Below are positions 1-12,392 of a stretch of 64,000 nucleotides of DNA, in pieces; position 1 is the first letter of the stretch, and each line of letters starts with the position of its first letter. Source of the DNA: Isoetes taiwanensis (Eukaryota > Streptophyta > Lycopodiopsida > Isoetales > Isoetaceae); contig JAJEKV010000077.1 in NCBI GenBank assembly GCA_021234155.1, forward strand, positions 3,844,533 through 3,908,532, in the 5' to 3' direction. The notes beneath the pieces are model-generated. The model was not told the origin of the DNA and made no database searches. It saw only the letters and a program-made list of their open reading frames with translations. The position numbers and the translations under genes are program-made.

Positions 1-329
1 ACTTAGAGAGAATGATACAAAGCCACATGGCAGAGGTGCACCCATCCACCTAATATGAGATGGGGTAGCTATGTAGCTCCAAATTGTACTATTCTTTCCC
101 CGACCTAGACTAGATTAAAAATAGGTGCCCCATATTTTTCCTTTACCTCTTCTTCACATTTTAAAAACTAGCCTAAATTTTTAAGTCTTTCAAGTACCGT
201 GTGAAGTAGCCGAGTTGATGATATGAATACCTCCCGATTCTCAAATAAGACTCGGCATTCCTCCTTTTCCATATTGACCAGATCGTCCGCCCCCGCTATG
301 TGAAAAGAAATCTTCTTCTTGGGACACCA

Positions 330-660
330 ATCTGGAGGGAGAATTCTAGCAAAGAATTCTTTTGGTTCCTAAGGGGTATTCAACCTATCCGCATCTCCAG
401 CCCATACTTCATGCAAAGATCCCACATTCCACCGCATTAAATGTTCTATGGATTTTCTTCCTCTTCACACATAGGGCAAAGTGGGCTCAATGCTATTGTC
501 CCATTTGAGACTAGATGATTGACCCTTTGGGACCCCATGGATCACTCTGCCAAAGAAAGGCGCTGATTCGTGGAGGGAGGAATTTCAGCCAAGCCCGCCC
601 CGATGTTTTTAAGGATGTCCTCCGTGATCACTAGCTCCCACTTGGGAGATACCGAAGAAG
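330..660 (-). pseudogene. zf-RVT C-terminal domain of the minus-strand LINE
   Basis: The minus-strand translation carries a PPRISAFLWQS-type segment followed by a Cys-x2-Cys-like FALCVKRKK segment and a run toward an H/C-rich end. This is the pattern of the zinc-binding region that follows reverse transcriptase in plant L1 elements. The frame is broken several times. It sits downstream of the reverse transcriptase of the same element, as expected. Identification rests on pattern and position, not on a search. Confidence 0.6.
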
Positions 661-1676
661 TCCCTAGTCTTCAAACTACTGTAGCATGACTTCACGAACT
701 TGTTTGGTCAGATCGAAGGATGTACCCACCCATGGACTTTGATCTCCTCTATTTATTGTGTTTGGGGAGTACCTGGCCACACATTCCCAAATTATCTTGT
801 CTCCTCCCTTTAAACCAAAGCAGGCTTGAAATGCTTCCCAACCGCCGTGCCTCCCCATATACCACACCGAAAGCACAAGAATGTATACCACGCTTTTTCC
901 ATCTCTTCACAATCCTCGCCACCCACTCATACCTAATGGCCTTGTTTATTGTGCAATTCCACCGTACCCACCATGGAGGGGAGGTCCCCGCTTAAATTTT
1001 GTCGATATCAAGGAATAGTTTCTTTTTTTTATGGCATTCCAAGCCAAATAAGACCCTTCTTCGTGAAGGGGAGGCTTTACATGGTTTGAGATCAAAAAAG
1101 AGAGACCATGGAGTTTGTGACCTTGACTGGAGGGGCTTACTATGCTTACAAGAATATAATAGAGCTTGGTTGATGAGGTGCAAACCCCGAGACTTCACCT
1201 TTTCCCCAAGAATCATCCATACTTAATTTGGCTATTAATACTTTGCTCAGAAGATTATGTCAAACATACCAATTCTCCCTTCTGCTTTTGTCCCTCTTGC
1301 ACTTCCACCAAGCAATTTTGGATCGCTGCAACCTCTTCATTACCCCCCCCATCGTTCTCGAATCAGCCCTTCTAACTCCCCGTGCACCTTCTCCCTCTGA
1401 GCAAGTAAATTGATGATATGTATACATAAATATTACTTAGCACATGTTTTGCCACACAGTAATCCCTCCCCCCAAGGGATAACTTTGCTACCTTCCACCA
1501 ATTTAGGTGTTTATATAGGCCTAGTAGCATTTCATCCCATATTGCACTAGTGATGTTAATGCCCACTAGATTCCTAACAAGTCGGAGTGTTCACCCTCAG
1601 GATAATTTTCCATGGTGTTTCCGCATATGGGATGCCTCAAGCTTCCAAAGGCCACCAGACCGGCATTTTTTCCAAT

Positions 1677-2470
1677 TTATGAGGCACCCTCGGCTATTGG
1701 AGAAGGTGGCCGAGTTGTCCCGCGACTTGACATATTTGTTTTCCTCTCAGCAATAAACGTAAATGAGTCGCCCAGCATACCCGGGTTACGCATTTGTTGA
1801 GAGCCATCCCACATTTCTAGACCGAATGAGACCGTCCGCAGATGCTTGCAGAATAATAACTGTGAGAGAGGGACGGGCCGCTGAAGAGGAAGGGAGCCGT
1901 GGGACAACCTTGCCCGATGCCCCTTTAATCTCAAATATAGGAGATGATTCACCTTGAAATAAGACCGAGGCTCGAGAGATCTCAATAGTTTCATTACCCT
2001 TCTGGCCAAAATATCCCCACAACCCACCTTGAGCATCATTTTATGCGCAAAACTCCATCTAATGTCGCTATATGCCTTGGTGAAATCTAGCTTTAGATAG
2101 GCTACTTTTTTGTCCGTTTTTCTCACCCAAGGCAACCCTTCAAAAGCTGTCGCCACATTGCTCGTAATACTCCTACCCGTAAGAAGCCGACACCCGTGAG
2201 ATACCTTCCGCTAAAATTGGTTTGATCTTCCCTCCATAGCCTTGGCTATGATTTTGTAAAATGCGATAGGAGTGTGATAGGCCCACCAATCGTTGTGCTT
2301 GGCTCCTACACTTGGGTACCAAGGCAATGTACTGTATTCAATCTTGATTTAAATTTTCAGCTTGCAAGAAGTCTCAGGTATGCGTAAAAAGATATCATTT
2401 TTAATCCATTCCAATTGCATTGGTAGAATTCGGGGATTCCATCCATACCCTGACATTTATTCTTAGCCAA
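1677..2470 (-). pseudogene. Reverse transcriptase fragment of the minus-strand LINE
   Basis: A 159-codon open frame (2,156 down to 1,677) begins with a segment containing EGLPWVRK and then YLKLDFTKAY, the L1 reverse transcriptase motif with the first catalytic Asp. It goes on through a KVGCG turn to a RLSHGSLPLQ segment that fits the R-Q-G-C-P-L-S-P region. Just upstream on the minus strand, near 2,460-2,400, is KCQGMDGIP, equivalent to the K-x-P-G-x-D-G-I-P entry motif. The YADD motif lies in a more decayed part and is not clear. The gene is broken by frameshifts and is not functional. Confidence 0.85.
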
Positions 2471-3071
2471 TAGGAGGGTGGCTTTTTCAAGATCCCATCC
2501 AGAGAGAGGGGCTTACTGTGACATCTTTTGGCTAGAGCTCATTATAGGTGAAACTTTGAGATCACTAGCTCTTCATATGTATCTTGGAATGGTATTATGT
2601 TCCCAAAAAACCTTGGAAATGATTATTAAAGTACCTTTTTTAGATCCCCTCAAGGATTTGAGGGGTCGAGCCGCCGCCTCTAGGCAATGGTTGATAGAGT
2701 AGACGACCTCTTCTTTTTTTTAGTCGACTTAAAGAAGAACTTGGTGCATTTATCACCTTCATTTAGCCAAGTCAATCCTCTTTGCATATGTTCTCCATTA
2801 TCTTGACTTCCTAGTGCCTTTTATCCTGCTCTATTATTCCCTTCTCCTCTATCCCATCATTCGCCCACAAGTGAGTGGAGCCGATTGTAAAGGCTATCCA
2901 ACTCTCCCTCCCCCTCCCCACTTTTTAGCTCTTCACCCCAAATTTTATGCGTAATTTTTTATATACCTGTGGCCAAGTATCATGGTTTCCATCCCCCTCG
3001 CCCGCTTTTTTGAAAGTGGGATTGCCATATGCTTTTACAAGCCTCCACAAATTCTAGATCTTTTCGGATAT

Positions 3072-3840
3072 CTAGTGTTGAGTTTGAATACTGCTTAGAG
3101 GTTCTAACTGCAAATCAGGTAGATATGACCTGCGGGATTGTGATCCGAGATAGCATTTTGTAGAAGGTTGATCTATGCGCATTTGAAGGATGGTAAGTGC
3201 CTCATCGCTGATGTAGCATCTATCATGTCTTGCATAAGTCCTACCCATGCCTACCCATCCGTTACACCATGTATAGCCCTTATCTCCGCCTACCATGAAG
3301 CCTATATCTTCTAACAGCTTGCACCACCGCACTTTCTCAAACCCATGCACAATTGCATGATACCCTTGTCTATCCTCACCGCCTCCACCATATTGAAATC
3401 TCCCTACCATTAGCCAAGCTACCTTGTTCCCAAACCTTTAATTTGTGTCTAAGAGTGGCCCATATGGCTCCTCTCCTCCTGTTGTTATGGGCGAAACGCT
3501 CACCAAGCCCCATACTTTACCTTCATGTTGGCATAAGATTAGAGACCATCTCCCAAATCAGCTTTACCCGTGGACTCACATACTTTTACTTCTTTTTTTC
3601 CACGATGAGGGTCCTCGCAAGACTAGAAGTTTCTTTTATCAGCAAAGAATACCCACGATTCATTGCTTCATTACTTTGAATGTTTCGTATTTCTTCCTTT
3701 TTTACACTTATGTTCTTGTAAGCATATCACATCCTGTTGATCCCTTTATGGCGCATTGCTAACCTACTCTTTCAGTACTGTGAGGATTTTTACTCCCCCT
3801 AATATTCCAACCGAGAATTTTATGATTCATAAAGAGATGT
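3072..3840 (-). pseudogene. Endonuclease domain of the minus-strand LINE
   Basis: The minus strand near 3,830-3,770 gives KILGWNIRGSKN, the start of the L1 endonuclease, with the Asn of the active site. About 400 bases further along, an open frame from 3,410 to 3,072 gives GYTWCNGWVG, the plant L1 endonuclease core, followed by a decayed stretch where the SDHNP end motif is expected. The two parts are in different frames. The same motifs recur in the plus-strand LINE at 14.2-15.0 kb. Confidence 0.8.
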
Positions 3841-4389
3841 TTCCTGGACCCTTTTTCCTTTTTCATGCTATCCAACCCTTCTTCTTCTAGACTTGTGCTT
3901 GTTACCTTTTTGTTTTTTCCCTCAAGTAGGAGTAGGATCTTCATCCACCATGTCCCTCCCTCTTCCATTAGATCCTACTTCACTTTATTTTTGTTTGGGG
4001 AATGACCCCTATTTCATCCACCCCCATATACCACTATATCTCCTAATCCTCCTTCCGCCTGCTGCATCTCCCCTTCTTCTCTTTGTTTGTTGCCAGAATG
4101 TAATCGAGAAAGGATTTTTGCTCCTAGAACAATGTGAGTACTTTGAGATGCCCGGGGAAGAGGTTTTGACCGGAGTGCTCCGCCCTCTCCAGCCAATGTT
4201 CCTAGTCCTCCCTTTTTGTTTGAACCTACCACTTCCCATGACCGATCAGCGCTCGCTTTGGTAGACTTATGAGATTACATCGGGTCAATTGTCGATTCAT
4301 TAGCTAGCTTTTCCCACGATGTTGAGCAGTTGATTTCACCCTCCCTCGCTAGGGGCATGGGGTGATAACTTACTTGAGTGATGGGGTGG

Positions 4390-5080
4390 CTAACCGTGCA
4401 ACCATTGATGGGGAGGATCATTAAGGCCACGAGCTTGTTGTTGAGGAGTCCCAGCTTTTCTAGACCCGACTTGGGGGTTCTCTTCTAGTCCTTCAATCTT
4501 TATGTCCCAAACATTCTCAGATATTTCCCATCTATTGGTCAATTCTGGGGGGAACTTGAAGGAGCATTTGCCACTCTTAACTACCACCCCTTTAGGGTAT
4601 GCCCGACGCTGCTTGGTATTGCCACACAAATCTTTGGTCCTTTACATGGAATGTGAGATATATGTCTCCTACCGTGTTAGCAATGACCTTTAAGAATTCA
4701 AACCAACATGTCCGAGGTAAGTGTTCGATCTCTAACCAACACTAATTTTGATGTCCGAGATTTGATGGGGAGAGAAGCCGTGAGTAATATTGATATAAAA
4801 TGTACTCTTCCATGAATGAGTTCACCGCTACGACACCATCTTATCTACCATCGCTTCGCTATAAAAAGAATGAGAAAGAAGTTACTTCTGCCTTTTAGCC
4901 ATCTGTGGTTGAGGTAGGCCTAATTTCTTCGTGTGTGCCGAGAGCCAAGATTCCGGCTTTTGAGGTCCGTGAACTCCTCCCAAAGAAACCAATGACAGAT
5001 CGCGGATACCGTGTTCCTCCACCACTTTTACGCGGCATACCGCGATCTATCTCTCTTATTGATAGTTAGACTCCCCGCCT
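4390..5080 (-). pseudogene. ORF1 (DUF4283-like) of the minus-strand LINE
   Basis: The minus-strand frames contain YILYQYY near 4,800 and CWLEIEHLP near 4,740-4,700. These line up with VLYQYYTPG and CWLEIEQLP in the 307-codon ORF1 of the LINE at 12.9 kb, so this is the same DUF4283-type protein. That family is thought to bind nucleic acid and to coat LINE RNA. The frame is broken repeatedly. The part nearest the endonuclease (4,629-4,390) stays open for 79 codons. Confidence 0.7.
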
Positions 5081-5519
5081 ACTTCCATATTTCCAAAGAC
5101 TTTCGGCCCATTTTCTTCAAGTTGGCCTTTGTTCAGCTTTGCCCAGATCTTGAGCAAAACCCTCGCTTCTACTATTTTGGTGTCAGATCTACTCAAACTC
5201 ATGGGTCAAGCCAATCTTATTCTTTATCCAATCAGAATCTAGGCTTGTTAACTCTTTGCTATCGTGGTCATTGTTTTTCCAAGCCTCCCCTTACATTACC
5301 TCCTTAGATTACCACTAGCCGTGTGCCCCATCTTCCCCCTACTCTTACTTTGGTCTTCACTATCCTTGCTTCAACTTCCCGAAGATCACATTATTCACCC
5401 ATGTGGAGGGGAAACTTTACCTCGCTTTTAAGTCCTTGGGAATGCTTTGATTATCATCTCGCCTCCACCTCCATCATGATCTTATCGCTTGATAGTTGCT
5501 ATGCCTTGGGGCATGTGGT

Positions 5520-7630
5520 GCGGTGAACCGTAGTTCCCTGGGCGCCTTTAGAGCCTTGTTAGGGACCAAATGCCCTTCACCGTGTTGGGGATCAAAAGCC
5601 CTTGGCCCCGCCAAGATGATGCCTAGTAGCCCCTCGCTCGCCTTTTTGAAGAGAAGCTTCCTCTCACTTCCCCGGGTCCGGGTGTTCTCACCTACCCTCC
5701 ATGCCCGGATTTTCCGGGCCCCATCGCCCGTGGTCATTGTATTGCATTGGTGTTCCTTGTTCTACCATCTTCGATACCCAAGGCAAACTGATTTTGTTTT
5801 TGTAGTGCCCATTCGCTCTACACATCTCCCCTTATCGCAGAGGGTTCTCCCCGCCATTTCCTTCTTCGCTTTAGAACTCAATGGGTCTTCTCAGACTAAT
5901 TCAAAATTGCAAAAAGCATCTCTGCACTTGGGGCTTTTGCCCACAATGCTGCAATCGACTCTTCCACAAGAGAACACAACAAGAAGGGATCATCAACTCA
6001 AAAAAGTCATGAAAATGATTCTAATGGTTCCAAGAATGAAATCTTAATGCCCTTTGAAAGCCCCTTTGATGCACACTACTTAGGTGGTGATTCAAAGCCA
6101 AGAGTGGAAATTAAAGGCTACAGCCCTTGAAAGACACCTTTTACCATGCAAAATGATGTTAAGAAATTAAGAGACCTTCAAAAAAGGTCTACATTTCACA
6201 TGGCCTTGCACAATCACAGTCTAAAAAACTAGACATGCAACAAAAAGTCCGTACTTGGTCTAGCCACACACCCTATACCCCTATATTAGTTTAATCTAAA
6301 TTTATATTTGCAAATGCTAATATAGGCACATAAAAATACACGTCCACATACCAAAGAAGATAAATGATCAAAGATCATTCTATTAAACTTTTACACATTA
6401 ACCATTAGTACACATCATAGACTTCAAATTTTATAAAGACCAACGACAACCACCATCTTGTTTTTAGTACCAAATGTTTGTTTATCATGTCATGGAAGTG
6501 TATTGATGAATTTATTGTATAACTAGATATTATTCGTAAACTTTTTGGCCTACAAACGCATATTGATTTTAAATTTTCAATTTCATCAATAAGTCAATAC
6601 AAAGTCATATTGAGCTCCACCTTTGGGTTCCTTGAATCGTTTGTATCTTGTGCAAAAGAAGAAAATTAATACCCACATGAAAATAAGGAAATGGGCCAGA
6701 TGCGTGATAACAAGACATTGATTAATCACAGAGAAACACTGCTAGTAATAGCGTGATCTAATAGAGTAAGATGAAAACTCACATTTCCTGGACAGAGATT
6801 TTAATCATGGAGAATGACAATTATAGTAATAGCAAATCTAATAGTAGTAAGATGAAATCCAATGCCTTCTTGACAAAGACATTTTGCTACATCCATACAT
6901 GAAAGGGATCTTAGTTTCAGAATTAGAGTTCCTATTTTTCTTTTTTTTCTTTTCGGTTTTGTTTTACATGACATCAATTTTAGGCTCTCACCCGCACCTG
7001 TGGGATTTAGATGACTTTAACTTTTTGGTTTTGTAAAAGTCACGTCATTGGATTGTAGTGGTGGCCACGTAGGAACCAGAACCGATAGTGAGATGGTGCA
7101 ACTTCTTTGTGATAGCCCAAACCGCTTCTTCAAGGGACCTATCTCAAGGCCCCACAACAACAACTAAGATTCATAACAGGAAAGATTCATCTTGAGCAAA
7201 CCGAGTTTTGCTTCGAAGCTTTTATGTGCGCATAAACTGAGAAGTGATTAGGGAAAGCTCTTCATGGCAAAATCCAAAGAATGGGCACTAAATAATCTTT
7301 CCTGAATTTGTACAAGGTCTTTTCATCCGCTAAAAAGAGATCAACCAAACAAATGGGACCCAAATAATCTCGCCAAAAGTCCCACGCAAGATTGGCATTG
7401 TGGGAGCTCTTACCGCTTCGATGATGACGGTTAGGGCCATCATGGCAACATGATCATGTGCTATAAATTCGCGTAGCCCACCCTCTACTCTCAACCGTCC
7501 AAAAGAATCTCGACTGCGGAAATAAAAATACCCTATTTTGCCAACAAACCATGCACAATCAAGGGCGTAACCCATCCTTCCATAATAGAACATAATCGAC
7601 AGTAATGAGTTCATCAACTCAAAGAGTCAG
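5520..7630. other. Anonymous stretch without a recognisable gene
   Basis: There are open frames of up to 183 codons at 5,496-6,047, but they have no motif I recognise and an uneven composition. From 6,050 the sequence is AT-rich and closed in all frames. It holds a diverged tandem duplication (6,722-6,886). It also holds a short direct repeat pair that reads TCATCAACTCAAA near 5,991 and near 7,611. No gene is supported. Confidence 0.6.
6722..6886. repeat. Diverged tandem duplication, unit about 80 bp
   Basis: Two neighbouring copies (about 6,722-6,801 and 6,802-6,886) share the order TAATCA, GGAGAA/AGAGAA, AGTAATAGC, ATCTAATAG, GTAAGATGAAA and a GACA-AGA-TTT end. They differ at many positions, so the duplication is old. 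No coding meaning is visible. Confidence 0.65.
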
Positions 7631-8640
7631 CGAAAATGGTTCTTTATTTACTGCGTCGTCCGGTTGCCTAGGATTTGTATTGTGTTTATTGTGACCTGCT
7701 TTTGCCGGTTTCCCCAGTTAGCCCGGTTGATGGGACTAGTTGAGTTGTCATTTCTGATGAGTGTGTTTATTACAAGGTCAAAGGGCATAAATGGCTAACT
7801 ATTGTCCATGGTTTCCCATTAAGTTTCATGTTAGAACAACTTTGAAAGTAAACCAGCAAAACAATGGCATGGCATACAACAATTTTTATAAGCCCTATTT
7901 ATTGTTGCCTTCCATTTCGAACATGTATGCTTTTTGAAATTGAGGGGCTCACAACATGCCAACTGGGAGCTCATTCCGTCTCGGAATGGAAAACGGCGCC
8001 CAATTCTCGCCTTCGCCAGGTCATCAATCGGTGCAGCAGCCAAATCCCCCCCCCCGGTTGCCATATGAGTTCGCTGATTCGAGGACCGGCTCCGGCTCCC
8101 CACCCGTCGTGACCCCCCCACAGGTCGGCTTCTGAGCCTTCCATCCCCCCATACAAGAAACCCGCCCATGGTGCGGCATTTTTGATGGAGGAAACCGGTG
8201 AATGGGGAGGGGGTTTCCTCGGAATAAACCCCTCAAGGGCCGCCATGAGCCGGGCGGCCCATCGCTGAAAGCGGCAGCCATGTGGTTTGGTTGTTGAAAC
8301 CCCCGGTGCCATTGTCTTGGCTAAGTGCACCGAACGTCCACATGGGAGGAAAATTTTGCTAGGCAAAAAAATTCTTTCTTTTCGGCACCATTCCTTAACT
8401 ATTTGGTGAATAGATCCCTCTTACCGCGGATGTATCTTGGATTGCGGGTAAGTGGGGATGAAGCGCTCCGCTACCAGGCACCCAAATGTTCTTTGGTTAA
8501 TACCAAATGTAAATCCACTACGCCCTAAATCCATTTCCTTAATCTATTAAGGAGGTGAATAGATTGAAATAAACTTTCAAAGGTTTGGGCTTGATGGGAT
8601 GAAAATAAAACTTAGGAACTTCAGGCTTTCGGGCTTAGAG
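7630..8640. other. GC-richer stretch, no recognisable gene
   Basis: Between about 7,970 and 8,370 the base composition rises and long overlapping frames appear on both strands (up to 131 codons on the minus strand). All are rich in Gly, Pro, Arg and Ser, show no family motif, and look like open frames caused by composition. No gene is supported. Confidence 0.5.
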
Positions 8641-8686
8641 CTATGGCTATGTCTTACGCTATGGCTTTCAAGCTTGAGCTTAGGCC

Positions 8687-8704
8687 AAAAAAAAAAAAAA
8701 AAAA
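8687..8704 (+). repeat. A18 tract, possible retroposon tail
   Basis: Eighteen A residues follow a 45-base stretch in which GCTATGGCT and CTATGGCTTT recur. A run this long often marks the 3' end of a LINE or SINE insertion. I see no retroposon body or target duplication that I could assign to it. Confidence 0.4.
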
Positions 8705-8849
8705 CTTCCGGAGGTTTCTTAGAGCATTGGCATGGCCGCTCGAAGCTTCGAACAGGGCTGGTTTCTTGTTTTTGAACAAAAGGCTAAAAAAACAAGAAAT
8801 TTCCTCCCCTGTGGACGTTTACGAAATGATCTAACAAGCTCTCTCAATG

Positions 8850-8936
8850 CCAAATTTTCAACTCTTTTGTTACTATTGCTAAATTTTCCACTCTTTTGTT
8901 ACTATTGCTAAATTTTCAACTCTTTTGTTACTATTA
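8850..8936. repeat. 29-bp tandem repeat, three copies
   Basis: The units lie at 8,850-8,878, 8,879-8,907 and 8,908-8,936. They share AAATTTTCAACTCTTTTG followed by TTACTATTG and differ by only one to three bases, so the array is young. It lies in AT-rich DNA without a gene. Confidence 0.95.
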
Positions 8937-8939
8937 CAT

Positions 8940-9780
8940 GTTTCTCATTCTCGAAAATGGTCCTAAGTTATGCGCTGTCAAGATTTGTATAGTTTTAGTC
9001 TCACAAATCCTTCTATCACGGTATCTTAATCTGCTAAGATTGCATTAAAACCACGTGCCTCTTCTCGAATTCGGCCATGTTTTAAACCAAAATATTGAAG
9101 CTACATATGTCACAAACATCACCATTTCCAATGCCTAACAAAAGTTTCCCAATACAAGCATTGTTTATTCACTATATACCAATGTCTTGCAAACCTGACT
9201 CTAGAAATCTAAGTCGAGTGTTAATATGTTACATCCTTAACTATTATACCCTTGAAGGTTGGTTGGAATATTATTTCAATGTACAAAATAGTGACTAGTA
9301 AGTATCCCTCCGTTAGATGTAGATATAAATGCGCCTTGATTTAATATGCCTTTGTGACACGCCTCGTGTAAACTTAGTCCTATTGAGCAAAGTCAGTTCC
9401 TTCTATGAATAAATATTCTTGGGAAGCATTCAAATAACTAAACATAACCAAGTGATGACAAAAAAAAAATATTCAGTACAAAAGAATATATCCAGTACAT
9501 TCTTTAACAGATCCATTCGACTAAAGGAGCATATGCAAGATTGTTATTGGACCCCTTTTAAGGGCATCTACACATGAATCAATAAAACTTGTCTTGTCTT
9601 ACTTGGGACATGATTTCATTGTATGAGTGGTATGTTTGGACAACCCTCTTAATAAGTATCCAAAGTGTACGTAGAGCTTTTATTATATGCATCCAGCTAT
9701 TAGTTTAGATGCCATTCCTTTGGTTTATGATTAAAACATGAGAGATACGAGGAAGAAGCAAGTAGTAGACTAATAGTTAT
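8940..9780. other. AT-rich stretch, nothing recognised
   Basis: The longest open frame is 67 codons (9,095-9,298) and has no recognisable motif. I see no repeat, RNA gene or transposon end in this interval. Confidence 0.6.
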
Positions 9781-9783
9781 AGC

Positions 9784-10140
9784 ACATTGTGCTATTTGTT
9801 CGTGGAAGAATCGTAGGCCTCATATGATGCAGCCAAAGTTGGATACGATTGAAAAGCATTTGGGAAAGATATACGAGAAAAAGATTGTGGATGGAAAAGA
9901 GGAAATGTCATAAGATGGAAGACAATACCAGATTGTGTGCATGTTAAGGAATGAAGCATTTTATAATAAGAGGCATCATAGCTTGATTGGAAAGACATTA
10001 GAGAAGCAAATAAGAAACAAAATTGTACAAGTACAAACTGTCCTCCATATTTTGAAGAGGGTACGGCCCATGCTAGATTATGAATATGCTAAGGCATACT
10101 TGGTTGCAATTGGCACTTCTAACTTGCCTTCATCACATTG
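9784..10140 (+). pseudogene. hAT-type transposase, N-terminal fragment with BED-like zinc finger
   Basis: The frame at 9,784 starts with HCAICSW, the two Cys of a BED-type zinc finger, followed by KLDTIEKHLGK, which supplies its distal His. A second frame (9,935-10,141) reads from RNEAFYNKRHHSLIGK through VQTVLHILKRVRPMLDYE to TSNLPSSH. This is the order in the plant and animal hAT-like family whose members have a K-N-E-x2-Y segment and then V-Q-x-x-T-I-L-H-x-L-x-x-G-R-P-M. The catalytic RNase H-like core and the C-terminal dimerisation domain are missing, and the frame is shifted at least once near 9,910. It stops at the hairpin at 10,110-10,199. It is therefore a truncated relic. Confidence 0.65.
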
Positions 10141-10199
10141 ATCAAGAAATGGCAGTTAGCAGTTAGGATGAAGGCAAGTTAGGTTGTTAAGAGTGCCAA
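10110..10199. repeat. Imperfect inverted repeat at the end of the hAT relic
   Basis: The left arm, 10,110-10,134 (starting TTGGCACTTCTAACTTGCC), pairs with the right arm, 10,167-10,199 (ending GTTAAGAGTGCCAA). The match is nearly complete apart from a short extra piece in the right arm. The loop is about 32 bases. The left arm is also the last coding part of the transposase relic, so an inverted local duplication is the likely origin. Confidence 0.8.
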
Positions 10200-12390
10200 T
10201 TTTTGTGGTTACCAGTTAAATTGATCTATTGCTTTACCAAACTATCAACGACCATTTCTTGAACAACGTGTTAAAACTATTAGTCTACTACTTTCTTCTT
10301 TTCCTCGTCTCTCTCTATGGAAAAGGGTAATGATAGAAAGAGAGAGTAATATGTGAAGTAACAATACTTGGAATTTGAAATATCGTGTTCTAGATTGGAG
10401 ATGTTAATGTTTAACCGATGAAAGTATAGAATCTAAAAAACATGTTTTTATTCCAAAGCATTTACCTAATATGAGGCTTGAGCATACCATTAATTGTATC
10501 ACACTTCTATGGAATTTATATAGAAGCTTCCATCTCCTTTATCGACTCGGCTTCTTGCAAATGTCCATTTGGGCCTCTTCGACAAATCCAATCAATATGT
10601 TATTGAAGTATGTCTTCTTGGTAGATAAGGATCTAGATGAAGCACTTAGAAAGCAGAGCCACAACATAACAAGTATTTCTTGCTATGTCATCCCCGCCAT
10701 ATGAAACTTCAACTACGCCTCATCATCGTCTTAGTTTTAGAAAATGCTTTACAAAAAATCCAGGTTGCAAATCTACAAAACCACAGACCAGGGAGCATGC
10801 TTATCTTATTTTTGTTTCAAATGGCGCTAAAAATGCTTTGTGATCACCCAGATCCACACTACTTACAATCATTTTTTTTTGGGTGCAAAGTGTAGAATTT
10901 GAACTAAAGAATCTACGTTCTTGAAATCCATAAAAGAAAGATGACAAGACGACAAAAAGTAGAAGAAAAACACCACCAAAATGATGGTAAGCATTGAAGG
11001 TGTATGCAAGCCCAATCTTGAGCTCGAAATTAGCCAAGAAGTTCTTCACAATCTGCATTGCATTACACAACACTTCACTTCTAAAGCAATTTGCGGTTAT
11101 CAAGCCATCGAGCATCGAAGTAAGACCTACAACCAAAACCTCCTCCATTCCAAAACCTCTAAGCAGCAAATTCAAAAAAAGGCGTTTACTATAAGGGAGA
11201 ATGGCTTGATCAAGGGAGATTGAAGGGAGAGTTTATATCGATGAAGAAGGGGCGCATTTTCGTTGTTTCTAGGGCCCAACGACTTAAAAGGTTAACTCTT
11301 CGTATGCACTTGCAACTATGAGGCGATGAGGTATTTCATCCCCTTTGTGATCATCATATTGTTATCTTCTTTAGGAACTTCGATACGAATACTTGAGGTT
11401 CTTGGGCTTGAAAGATGTTTTGTCTATCCTCAATTTGGAAACATAATGAGGCGCACAACCACGGTGCAACTTTGTACACACAAAAATAGGCCAACCCTAA
11501 TGCCAAAAATACTGAACTATTGTATCTCTTTCTCAAGATCCCAAAATTGCATCAAAAATCAGTTTGCTTTGCTTCTAGTATTTCCATCCCCCTCACCCTC
11601 CTCCCCTCCAAAAGAAAAGGGCTGCCAAATTTTTGGGAGCTTAATGCCTGTTCTTTCTGATGGTTGATCTCTTACATGTCCATGGTTACCTGCAATGCAT
11701 CCTGTCTACTTATTCAAATCCACTATATTATCTTCCTTTTCAAATCCGCTACATTAGGAATTAGGGAGCTATAGAATTGACCGAGAATCTAGAGCTGTAT
11801 AAGTCTTCAGTTTGCGCACAAACCCATTCTTCTTTTCCTCTGGCTTGCCAGAACCATAACCATCCAAAATGGAGCTCCTCTACTTGGGTGAAAGAGATAC
11901 ATAATGAGCTTGAACTCGAACTGATGGCAATAAACTCTACAAATCAATTTGCAGTTCTCGCAATAGCCAACAAGCCCTAAATTATGTAACCTCCAAATTT
12001 ATATGCAAACAAAAATCACAACCATAAGATTTGCCCTCTTCCTAAAAATGAATGGATATGAAATGGAGCACTCCAGAGTAGTATTATTAGGTACATCAAC
12101 CCGAATACATGTAGAAATCATAGGAAAACCATATAGAAAAATGCATAAAAAACACAAGAAAAACCTCCTATTATTATGCTAGATGTTCCAAATGAGGTGC
12201 ACTTTGGACTACCTCGATTCGTCGGATCCGTCTATCCTACAATCCGGATCGTATGTTGGGGCCTATGAGTGCCTCTTATTTCAATTATGGTTATTTATGA
12301 TTGGGGAGCCTACGATTTGAAATATAGAATACATGTTCAACTAATGTTTTGAACTAATATGGGAACTCACCTCAATCTGAGGTTTATCTA
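10200..12390. other. Anonymous AT-rich stretch
   Basis: Open frames of 60 to 124 codons occur on both strands (for example 10,471-10,704 plus and 10,801-11,175 minus), but none shows a family motif, a signal peptide or homology to its neighbours that I can see. The frame at 10,471 follows the hAT relic, but I cannot tie it to any transposase domain. No gene is supported. Confidence 0.5.
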
Positions 12391-12392
12391 AG

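Larger units (their letters stand above)
1..5500 (-). mobile_element. L1-type LINE, minus strand, degenerate, cut by the left edge
   Basis: Read on the minus strand this stretch gives, in the right order, a DUF4283-type ORF1 (about 5,080-4,390), an apurinic-type endonuclease (about 3,840-3,070), a reverse transcriptase (about 2,470-1,680) and a zf-RVT zinc-binding tail (about 660-330). The order and motifs are those of land-plant L1 elements. Many frameshifts and stops separate the pieces, so this is an old copy. It is of the same broad family as the LINE at 12.5-45.9 kb: both share the endonuclease start motif with WNIRG, the TWCNGW motif and a K-L-D-F-x-K-A-Y reverse transcriptase motif. 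The 3' end lies outside the window. The 5' end is not defined; homology fades above about 5,100. Confidence 0.85.

Noticed and set aside
5496-6047. 183-codon plus-strand frame
   Set aside because: It lies across the presumed 5' border of the minus-strand LINE. It has no motif and its composition changes abruptly within the frame.
7971-8366. 131-codon minus-strand frame
   Set aside because: It is rich in Gly and Arg with no motif, and other frames over the same bases are open too.
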